NCBI GenBank assembly: GCA_000444245.1
Contig: ATSW01011920.1
Coordinates: 1 to 31,637, forward strand
DNA: 31,637 bases
Origin: Botryllus schlosseri
Lineage: Eukaryota; Chordata; Ascidiacea; Stolidobranchia; Styelidae
Direction of reading: 5' to 3'
This document shows, one piece after another, positions 1-12,000 of this stretch; within the stretch, counting starts at the first letter, position 1; each line of letters opens with the position of its first letter. Position numbers and translations under genes: made by a program. The notes beneath the pieces were generated by a model that saw nothing but the letters and a program-made list of their open reading frames with translations, was not told the DNA's origin and searched no databases.

Positions 1-46
1 GCGATTGTTTGTACCCTTCAGCGTTTGTGGAAATTCTGTCGGTGTT
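1..46 (-). CDS. Ig cassette 4, exon D (cut by the window edge)
   Basis: The acceptor is ggtag|AACACCGAC, followed by codons for NTDRISTNAEGYKQS. This matches the start of the other D exons, and about 90 nt lie outside the window. The array therefore probably continues to the left. Confidence 0.85.
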
Positions 47-3000
47 CTACCAGGAAAGGGGTCCATTGGTCATACGCAATCACAACTACCAAGGTGTATC
101 AGTAGAATCTGCTCATCCTAGACAGTTAATCAATCAAAATAAATTTAAGTACGTTACCTGAATCTGGCTTCCGTTCTTTGTCCAGTATTTCATGTTCGGC
201 GTAATGTCCTGATGCGATACTGTACATCCTAAAAAGGCCGTTTGCGTTTCTTTGACCGTAACCGGCTTGAGTTGGGAGTCGATGTTGATCGTGTACACGG
301 TTAATCTTCCCGAGGTCTTGGATCTACCAGCGTGGAATGAATACTCGCCCTCATCGTTTTTGCATACGTTGCTGATGGTGAGATGATACACGCGCCGTTC
401 CACTTGCATCTAAGCAACGCCCATCGTTAACTCAAGTCAATAAGCTGCATAAAATAGGCATGCAGATCTTTAAGGGTATACAGATAGGTTGGCATGTAAT
501 AAAGTCTTAGCAGACAAGTCTCATTACATTACACTGACATACAAGTAAGTACAAGTAGAAGCCTTGACCATTTACAAGACAGGTCTTCAAGCGAGAATAA
601 AAATTGAAGCGTTAGACAAATAGTTCCAAAAAGGAGATTAGATCGTGGGTCGCATGCTTCTATCAGATAATCAGAGGTGGTTACCTTCGAAATTATGAAC
701 TGTATCTTCGCGACCACTGTAAAATCACCAATGACACAACAAATAGGTGCAATCTTTAGATATAAAATTAGAAGCTACAATTCAGCGACTATTTACAGCA
801 GTGGTTCTTAACCTTGACTATCCCGCGGAACCCCAAATTGTCGCTAAGTCATAAAAACAAAAAACTACCACAATACATACATCTAATATATTACTACAGA
901 TTACTGGCGCACAAAATGACCTGTGCATCAACAGAGTGTTAAAACAACAACACCATTAAAATATCCTCTTCACACGAAACGAAACAAATACAATGAATAT
1001 TTATTGTTCGCCTTGGAAAGTGTCATCGTATTGTTCGGTCGGAATGCAACAGTGTGATTACAAATGAGCTTATACATCTTGGGGACATAATTGTAATTTG
1101 ATACGGACAAGTTTTCGATTTCGATGCAGATTCTAACTTGCACATATCAATGCACCTGAAATCTCTCAGAAGACTGCAGCGCGACGCCGTCTTTCATCCA
1201 ATACCCAGTAATTCCGTCAATGTCCACCTCAGCAGTGAAAACGACACGTCTTTCCTCCATAATATGTTGGTCTCGAAGCTCGCGCACGATATCCATCGCT
1301 ATAATAAACGACACACGCGCATGAACACAAGAAAATACTACAACTAATTCACCAACACAAACAGGTCCCTTAGCACGGAAAATCAATCGCCACATATTGG
1401 ATACGTCGAATATAATCCGTCATTAACTCAGTGGACAGAGAATCGTAATGTACTTTTACGGCAGAGTATGGACACAAGACATGTTTACAGCAGTATATAT
1501 CATTTCGTAGCAGGAAAAACTTTGTACCAGTTCCTGCAAGTGTGCGATAGAACGATGCAAATAAATACAAGGATAGACTAACACAACAGATCACCTAGTT
1601 CAGTGATTCTCAACCACAAGGCCGTGCCAATTTTCCAGCCGGTCAGTCAATTATCCGTCACGCTATGGGGTTCTTGGGGGCGAAGCCCTCAGAAGTTTGG
1701 TTTATCACGCTTTGGGTGCGCAAGGCAATCGTTTTTAGGGGGTTGACGAAGTGCTGTTACGGCCCTCTCTCTTACTCATTGTCTTTATTACATTCCTTAC
1801 AATATGAGGTTGGGGGGCGCTGGAGCACGATAATCTTTGAAAGGGGGCGCTGGAGGAAAAAAGGTTAAGAACCACTGATCTAGTTAGTATCCAAGTCCAC
1901 AATGTACATTGTACAAGTCCCAAGTCACTAAGCCTAGATATATGATAAGAATCCCATATAAATAACCCTTATGTAGGTAGCACACAAAACCTGTGATGTG
2001 ATAAGCCCAATATCACGAATATTTAATAAGAATAATAGGTGAATATTTATTCTCATTGTACCATGCACGTAAAGCTTTGCCTGAGATTTATCCTTGCCCA
2101 CTTGAAACACATACTGGCCGGTATCTTCAACTGTGCAATCCCGTATGGTAAGCGTGTGTTTGTACCCTTCCGCATTTGTGGAAATTCTGTCGGTATTCTA
2201 TGAGGAAAATTGTTCATTGTTCGTACGCAATTGCAACTGCCAAGGTATCTGAATTTGGACTATCAACAATTTTATCGTTTCAAAGCACCGTAAGATTGTA
2301 ATATAATGAAAATAAAATGAAAGAATGAAGTTAAAAAGCCTAGTAATATTTCAGTCATAATCTGAGCTTGGCCTAAAACAAGCATGTACCTGAATGATTT
2401 GACTCCAATTCGAGTATTAACGCTTCGACTTGGGTATTCGTATACCATTCATTATGACGTCATCAAAGTATGTCGAATTAAGAAAGCCAAAAGATTCACC
2501 CTTGATGTGACATCATCGAAAAAAATTAACTTTTCCACACCAAATATGGATAATTTTTTTTTTTTTGGCCAAACCTATTTCATTGCCATTTGTCACAACG
2601 CCGTGGCAGATAACTGCTTTACAGAACTGACATTTTCACAAACGTGCGTAGCCTTGTACCAATAGTTTTGGAGACTGCGATGTGAACAATCATTGTTTGA
2701 AGGTCTCCACGTTGGCAAAAAGTATCGAAACTATAATACTCGTAGATGATATATAACTCTTTGTGGAAAAAAAATTTTAGTACATAAAAATAGACTCTGA
2801 TTGCTCGAAATATTGTGCTCATCCCGGTTTAGTAGGCTACATAGAAAAAGAGGCCTGAACTTCATACTGAATGACAAGTAACAGGAGATAGCAGAAAAGG
2901 AGTGGCATACGTCGGTATGCTAAAGAGCAGGGTTGTACTCACTCGAATCACAATTTTTTGGTGACTCGACTTGACTTGAGTCATTTTTTCAAATGCATGA

Positions 3001-6000
3001 AATGACTCCACTCGACTTGTACTCTACTCGAGTCATTGTGCCTGATTCAGACCAAGTCATATGACTCGAGACTAGGGCGGCCAAGACAGGCATTTCATTG
3101 TAACTTCGAAGAATAGTAAAGTTACCAGATTATTGCTATTTTGTCTGTCAGTCTCGAAATTTGGAAAATGGGGCCGGAAACTGTTAAGACTGAGGAAAAT
3201 TAATACACTATGTATTTGAGCCATTCTATATCACTCGAATTGAATAAGAGAGTTGAAAGGGATTGAAATGAAAACTGAGCAGTGAACATAATGACGTGGA
3301 CTCTGACTCGACAATGAATTGAAAATGACTCGATTTGACTCGAGTCAAAACAATGAATGAGACTTGCGACTCGGAACCTTTTGATTTGGATACAACTATG
3401 CTAAATAGATATATCATATCATGGTCTGGTAATCTTAAGTGCAATCAGTAGAATCTTAAACAGTTCATCAATCACAGATGGAAAAGGAGTTTACAGAAGC
3501 AATTTTGAACAGCTTCTTTGAGTTACAGAACTTCAATATACAATTGAATGGTATATTCATATTGAAATGAACCCAAATATTTTCGGCTGACACTCGTCAG
3601 GGGTAATCGTCAGCAACTAGTAGAGAATTCAAAAGAAAGCAATTTCATCTAGTGTGTGACCTGAATCTGACTTTTGTCCTTAGTCCAGTAGGTCGTGTTT
3701 GACATGATGTCCGGATGCGATACTGTACATTCGAACACTGCCGTTTGCGTTTCTTTGATTGTAACCGGCTTGAGTTGGGATTTGATGCTGACGGTTTGTA
3801 CAGTTAATCTTCCCGAGGTCTTGGATCTACCAGCGTGGAAGAAATACTCGCCAGCGTCGTTTTCGCATACGTTGGCGATGGTGAGTTGATGCACCCGTCG
3901 TTCGACTTGCATCTAAACACCGCACATAATCCATTTCAGTCAATAAACTACATGAAATAGGGATGTATATATTAATGTCAATTACGCGTACTGTAATCTA
4001 AAATACCAAGAGTGTATACTATGACCAATTGACCATCTACCATCTGACCATATAAGAGTTAATCCCAACAGCCATTCATTGGTATATGTAGAATCAATAA
4101 AGGTGGTCAAACTAGTCATCGTTGTTACTCAAGTAGGAGTAGAAATAACAACGTAATTTATATGAATGTACAAGTATAAGTGGCGATTTACAAGACAAGC
4201 CAAAACTACTTCAAGAGGAAGCAGAAAATGAAACAAGTGACAGATAGTTCCAAAAAGTAGATTAGATCGTGGATCGCATGCTTCTATCTGATAATCAGAG
4301 GTAGCTACTTTCTACATTTCGAAATGTATCTTCGCGACTAACGCAAAATCTCCAATATAGATTTAGTTGCCGGTTTTTAGTGACTGTTTACAGTGCTTTA
4401 TGACAACTGAACTCATGAAAGAGATGCAGACTTGTGACAAGTAATTAGTTTTCCCTAAAAACTTTTCAAGTAGAAGTTGAGGTAGTCGCAAACCATTATC
4501 ACTTGAGTAAGTAGTACAAGTAGTAAAAACATATGCTACAGTACAACAGATTAATAGAAGTACTTCATTACTGACCATCTACATAACAACGTACACTACG
4601 ATACACACAAACAAAACAGCACAATTTATTACACAACTCTTGAATGTTATTGGACTTCATTACATCTCAACAAAAATAACCCTCAATTGTAGCTTCACAT
4701 AACAATGCACCTGAAATTTATCAGAAATCTGCAGAACCACACCGTCTTTTGTCCAATACCCAGTAATGCCGTCATTATCCACCTCGGCAGTGAAAATCGC
4801 GAGTTTTTTCTCCATAATAAATTGGCCTTGAAGCTCGCGGGCAATATCAATAGCTATAAGAAATGACACAAATGCGAATAAAGTACTACAACTAATTCAC
4901 CAACATAAACACGTCCCTTTGTATGGAATCAATTGTCATACATTTGATATATCGAATACAACTCAATATTACACAGATGCAAGACATATTTACACCAGTA
5001 TGCATAATTCCGTAGCAGATGAAATTATATATCAGTGCTTACAATAAGGCGATAGAACAATGCAAATAAATACAAGAACAGGCTAACACATCAGATCGCC
5101 TAGTTCAGTGTTTCTCAACATCAGGTCCGAGTCAATTTTCTGACAGGTCTGTCAAATATGTGACAATTTTACTCTCAATTTACAAAATATGTGAGGTTGG
5201 AAGCTTGTGCCTCAAATAGAGATTATAAAGCCTACCGGTACCATATTTTGACCTGATCTGGAAATTTGTGAATACGCTTGGATATTCCAGATGACTAAAA
5301 CCAACAGACATGTCATATAAAGGTGACATGTTGTCAATACCGTGTCTAGGGCAGAGTTGGACAATTAGAAAACGTTCAGCTTTTCGAAATTGGAGTAGAA
5401 TAATACTTATAGCTAAACATTTTTCAAACATAGATTTCAATTATTGAATTCACGAAATTGGTATGACAAAATCCAAGTTCAGTTCATGTCAATTCTTAGG
5501 CCATGTAGTCGAGAACGAGAATGGAAAATATCTGCACATGAAAGTTTGTTCGTTTCGCACTATACAGTTTATATGTAACATTTTCAGGAAATTATACTAG
5601 AATCAAAATGAATTAGAAACATTTCACTAATTATATTACAATGACATTTTAATTCTTTTTAACTAGTATAATTCGACAACTAGTTTAATTTCAAGTTTAC
5701 AACGTACAAGTCCATGTCACTGAGCCTAAATTGTATATGATAAGAATCCAGTACAATAACCCTCATTTACGTAGCACACCAAACCTCTGATGTGATAAGC
5801 CCAATATACCCAATATTTCCTACTAATACGTGGTGAACAGTTATTCTAGTTGTACCTTGCACGTGAAGCTTTGCCTCGGATTTATCCTTGCCCACTTGAA
5901 ACGCATACTGGCCGGAGTCTTCTGTCGTGCAATCCCGAATGGAAAGCGTGTGTTTGCACCCTTGCACGTTTGTGGAAATTCTGTCGGTGTTCTAGGAGCA

Positions 6001-9000
6001 AAAGTGTCCATTGGTCATACACAATCACGACAGCCAAGGTATCTCAGTTCATACTAAAAACAATTTCATCATTTCAAAACAACGCAAAACTGTGTTAAAA
6101 TGAAAATATATCAGCAAGGAGTGGAGAGGTCTAGTAGTCATTCAATCAAACACCATCTTGGTCTAGACCAGGGGTGGGCAAACTTTTGAGCTCGCGGGCC
6201 GCATTCAACATCTGAATCCATTCGCGGGCCGCACTATATAAAATTGGGACTATAAACCAAAACGCAATATTGGTATTTGATTATGTAGTGAGGACATGGA
6301 GATAATATATATGCTTATTTGCAACAATCCACATATTGCTTTGATGATATCGTACAAGCCTCAGANACAGTGGCGAGATTTCATAGGCTGGTCGGCCTNA
6401 ATAANCAATTTGTCAAAACTATAGCGATGAAAGTCGGTTNTNCCGATTCTTAGAACAGGATTGAAATTTAAATCTCAGAGCAGCGATCTGTTCAANGNTT
6501 TACTAATTCAACTTTTGGTTCAGTTCCAGGACACACAATGCTGANAGCATCATAANCATGTTAGCTTCATACACGCTTCTACTATGTGTAGATAAAATAT
6601 AAATACCCTAATTCTACGCATACATAGATCGAATCTACCTAAGACACGCGCGAATCGTTTTTATAAGCACATCACTGAAATAATTTAAATTGGAGTGGCC
6701 AATCTGAAATCACACTCGTGATCCGAATTATGTCAGTCTCGTTTAGGATTTTTGTTATGTTTAGCAGATGAAACCTTTCAAACTGCGTGGGCTGATGGTT
6801 TGATGGCATGGAAGGTTACGACTGTGGATGAGAGATTTTTAAATATGAAATTTAGACTAAATACTGGGAAATAATTATGAATAGGATGTAAATCGCGCGA
6901 AGCGCGAAAAAAATTTTCAGTTGAGCTCAGCTTCGGGCCCCTGCCTTAGAATTATCATGGTGAAATAGGTTAAGAAAAAGTTTAATCAAGTGTCTGCATT
7001 AATTCGATATTTAGTACGCGTTTTATCAATATTTTTAATAAGTTTCTTTATACTCTCGCGGGTCTCAGAGAACAGTGTGGCGGGCCGCATGCGGCCCGCG
7101 GGCCGTAGTTTGCCCACCCCTGGTCTAGACTCTAGACCTAGGGCTGGACATAATTCCGAATCCGAATCGAGTATTAGACTTCTAGTCGAGTATTCGGGGT
7201 CATTCATTATGACAAGATGTACCTTTTATCTGGCTGATAGAAAAAATATGCCACGTCCACACCACATAAGGATAATTTTGTATTTTTTTCAGCCAAGCCT
7301 ATTTCATTGCACTTTGTTACAAGGTTGTGGGTTGTTAACGACCTCAAAGAAAGGCCACTTCCCCTAACGTACGTAGCCTTGCAAAAACAAGTTACGGATG
7401 TTTTGATTCACCTAATCACGGTTTGAAGGAAGGCTTATATGTTGGAAAAAAGTATCGAAACTATAATACTCGTTAATAGTATGAATGGAAAAAATTGTCT
7501 CTCACTACACGGCTCCAATGATTGCAAACAATACTTGATTTGGATTTGACTACTCGAAGCGTTGTGCCCAACCCGGTCCACAACATACAGAAAGAGACAC
7601 GAATGAGGCACTGAATGAGAAATAACAGATGACAGAAAACGACCGGCGTTGAAAATGAAGTGGCATAGGTTGATAAGGTAAATAGATACGTCATATCGTA
7701 ATCCTGTAATATTGAGAGCAGACTGGAATTCATTCAGTAAAGCCTGCTTATATTTTACAGCTACACAATCACAGACGGAAAAGGAGTTAATAGATGCAAT
7801 TTATCTGGTGCGTTACCTGAATTCGAGTGCCGTTCTTGGTCCAGTAGTTCATATGCGACGTGATGTCCGGGTGCGATATTATACATTCAAACACAGCAGT
7901 TTGCGTTTCTTTGATTGTGACAGGCTTGATTTGGGATGTGATGCTGACCGCCTGCACAGTTAATCTTCCAGAGGTTTTGGATCCGCCAGCGTGGAAGGAG
8001 TATATGCCCGAATCGTTTTCGCATATGTTGCCGATGGTAAGTTGATGCACACGTCGTTCGACGTGCATCTAAAGAACGTGCATCGTCAACTCCAGTGAAT
8101 AAAGTATATAAAATGGCATGTAGATAAGGGTATGGAGATGAGTTAACATGTCACAAAGGTTTAGTAGATCTAACTCATTAGACCGATGACAACGGGTATG
8201 TTGCGTACCATGATCAAAAATACCCAGAACGTCTACTATTACCATACAACAGTAGATCCCAATAGGCCTTTATTTGTATATGTAGAATCACCAGAGTGAC
8301 CAAAGTTGCTAGCGTTGCTGCTCAAGTAGGAGTGGAAGTAAGGCCTTAAATTTATACTTAAGTACAAGTAGCCATTTATAAGACATGGCAAAACTACTTG
8401 AGTAATTGAGTAATTTCAAAAAGTAGATTTGGTTGAGTTCTATGCTTTCAGCAGACGACTTTTTTGTAAATTGTGATGTTTGTTAAATGTATCCGTAATT
8501 GCAATTGTGAAATGTATCTTTGCAACTATAGCAAAACGGCAAATGACACCACAAATAAGTGCAGTCGTCAAATATAGATTTAGTTACTGAAATTCAGTAA
8601 CTATTCAGTATTTCTATGACAGCTTCACTCATAAATGTGTTGCAGACTTATGCTCAAACTAATTTCTGCTTTTCAAATCCAAATTGAGATTAAATAATTA
8701 TTTTACAAATTGTTCCATTTGAGATAGAAGTGCTGTAATCATCACCACTAGAGTGAGTAGTCTTGAGTAGTCATAATTTATGCTTCAGTTCCACGGAAAA
8801 TTAGAAGTACCGCATATACTTACTGTTGGGATTCAGCAGGCGCGTAGCCAGCCGAAAAATAAGGGGGGGTTGAAATAAAAGGGGGGGGTTCGATTTTTTC
8901 CGAATTTAGTAACGTAGCATAGACTCATTAGGGTTAAGTACATGCGATGCGTAAATAACGAATATACAACATCCCCGTGTTGGCGATTATAGGCGTATGA

Positions 9001-12000
9001 TAAGCTTGTCGACGAGTCCGGAAGCGCTGTTAATTAGCGACTCCCTGATTGTCGTGAACAATGAAATACGCACGCGTCGAACATTTGAATACGCGCGCTT
9101 ATCAACGCGCTGAACAATTAAATTCGCGCGTTTATCAAAGCGTCCAACAATTAAATACGCCCGCTCATCAATGCGTCTTGCGTCTTACGTAGCCTTGGCG
9201 ACGATTTTCGCAAGTAAAATGTACGAGTTTTTATGGAATACGTGCTATAATGACGCTGATTTCAGGTGGTTCAAACCTTGACCTCTTATAACTCAAGCCT
9301 ACTGGACTATAACTGAAGACTAGTGGAAATCAATTACGCATGTACGGTGTACGCACGCGTCGAACATGATTGCGGACATTCGCTGTCATTCAGTTACGAG
9401 ATGTCACTCTATGATCACAATCGCTAATCAGCATATACTTAATAGCATTTTATCTAAGCCATCGAGAAATAGGAGCCAAAGCATGGTAGGCCCAAGACGC
9501 GGTAGTTAGGCTAGCGATATCTTTAGTACTAGGCCTATTCTAGATGCGACTGTGTAGGCCAGCGAAGATATCGTGCACACCAAGCCAATGCAGATGTGAT
9601 TGTGAAGGCCAGTGACGATATCCTGCGCACAGGGCCAATTACAGATGTGATTATTCAAGCCGGCGGAATTAGGCTTGTTGGAGACGCGGTAAATCAGGCT
9701 AGTAATGATTGCCGAACGCCCGACAATGAATGACCTGATTTCGCCAATCATCTCAGCGGGAGATCGTGTCGCGTTACATTGTGCAGTGCAATGCGCACAG
9801 ACGAATCTCGGCTAATTAGCAACACGCCTTTCGTTAATTGGCCGCGCCGCCTTTCGTTAATTCGCCGCGCGCAATACTGGTAATATGACTGATTGAATTG
9901 CAACCGAGTATTAGCGTCAGAGCGGTCATTTAAAAAGAGCAAGGTTTCGCGTTAAAGGAGGGGGTTTCGAGTTTCTAAAGGAGGGGGTTTCGACCCCCGA
10001 AACCCCCCCCCCTGGGATTCAGCATGTCACAACAACAATAACCAACGATTTAACAACTGCCACAAATTGAAGAACCTGAAATTTCTCAGAAGACTGCAGA
10101 ACCACGCCGTCTTTCGTCCAATACCCTGTAATACCGTCAGTTTCCACCTCGGCAGTAAAAGTGGCACATCTTTTCACCATAATAAGCTGTCCTTCAAGCT
10201 TGCGGACAATATCAACCGCTATAATAAACAAAACATACACATAAACGCAAGGAAAAAAAATACTACAAAAAAAATATATCCCTTTGTACGGAAAATCAGC
10301 TGTGAGATAGTTGATGCATTCAATAGGCTGTTAAGCGTTATTTTATGAGTCCACAGAGTAAAGAAAAATGTACTTTTTCAGCAGAGTACTGGTGCAAGAC
10401 ATATTTACAACAGGATACATTATTATATAGCAGACAAAACTATATAATAGCGCCTACAATAATGGGATAGAACAATGCAAATAAATACAAGGTTAGGCAG
10501 ATACACAACAGATCAGATCACCCAGTCCAGTCATTCGCAACCACCGCTTCACGTCAATTTTCTGGTCGCCAGTCAGCCAAATATTTGTCAATTTTATTCT
10601 TAATCGTAAAATATATATATATCATATTTTGATCTGATGATTCAAACCAGTGGAAGTCGAGGTCAACCATATTGCAATTTCGGCCATTTCTGGACATAAT
10701 AGTATTTATAGTGGCAAATATCATGATTTCACGCTACCAAAAATCGTGTTAAAGTACTGACCGAAGAGAGAGTGATCGTTATCCCACGCCATTTCAACCT
10801 TGACTCTTGCATGTGGTAGGCTACAGCTTCAATAACGACAACGATATGATTAATTAGAAAATTATGACACTGATTAGCAAGAAATTAGTGACATCCGAGA
10901 TGGTGATATAATTACAAATAAAATACTTTTCACACTAAAATTTATCCTATATCACAGGCCCGAGTTAAGGTGAAAACGCTTGGAAAAAGTATCACTCTCG
11001 CTTCAGGCACGCTTGAAAAACGATTGTTGGTAATGTTGAAGTGACAAAATTTGCCACCGTAAATACTGTTATTGCCATAAATTGCCAAAATTTCAATCTG
11101 GCTGACCTCGACTTACACTGGTTCAACTCAACAGAAATTTACGGTGAAACATTTTTGACGCAACCTGACGATGTAAAAAGTGCGACGATGGAATATGGAA
11201 AAAAATTAATACCCTTAAATTGCTGAGATAACCCAGATATCAGAAAAAAGCAGACATTTCATATAAAGGTGGGCTTTGTTAATAACATTTCTTGGGGAGA
11301 GTGGAAAAACTATAGAATGTTTAGGTTTTACCAAAACTGAGATGTAATAATCTACACTATCACAATTTTACTGATATTCGACTGGTTATTCTCATGGTAC
11401 CTTTCACTTCAAGCTTTGCCTCGGATTTATCCTTTCCAATGTGAAACGCAAAATGGCCGGAATCTTCAGTCGTGCAATCTCGTATTGAAAGCGTGTGCTT
11501 GTTCCCTTCCACGTTTGTAGATATTCTGTCGGTGTTCTACGAGGAAAGGTGTACATTGGTCATATGCAATCACAACTACCAAGGTATCTCAGTTCAGTAT
11601 ACTAATAATTTCATCATTTCAAAACACCGCAAGATTGTGTTCAAACGAAAATATACAAGGAAAGAGTCGAAACGCTTGGGAGTAGTCTTTTAATCAAACA
11701 CCTTCCCTCGAACTTGGGGTGGACAACATAGAGTACCTGAGTAATTGGATTCTGAATCGAGTATTAAGCTTCAGGTAGCGTATTATGGTAGCATTCATTA
11801 TGACGCCATCAAAATATGACAAATATGAATAGCTCGTCATCATCATTTTAGTAAAATCACAAGATTGCCATATAATGAAAAGATAGGAGGGTGCTGAAAC
11901 GACCTGTAGTCTTTTAATCAGACACCCACCTTGGCCTGCAGCACGTAAATAAGAGGCATGCACACTGGAATAAAGAAAGGATAACATAAAAAGAAGCAAC

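Larger units (their letters stand above)
2198..3660. other. Intron, cassette 3 AB-D; no gene seen
   Basis: Blocks around 2390-2480 and 2640-2930 recur in the matching introns of cassettes 2 and 1 (about 7180-7690 and 11740-12560). They include a gtatcgaaactataatac motif. The intron also holds the MITE at 2928-3400 and the dispersed repeat at 3547-3629. Confidence 0.6.

Noticed and set aside
3226-3444. 72-residue minus-strand ORF
   Set aside because: It lies across the end of the MITE at 2928-3400 and is a by-product of its repeats.
6990-7367. 125-residue plus-strand ORF
   Set aside because: It spans the right end of a hAT element and shared intron sequence. Its composition is not protein-like and its reverse strand is equally open.
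11041-11226. 61-residue plus-strand ORF
   Set aside because: It coincides with a diverged relative of the foldback element and has no splice or domain support.
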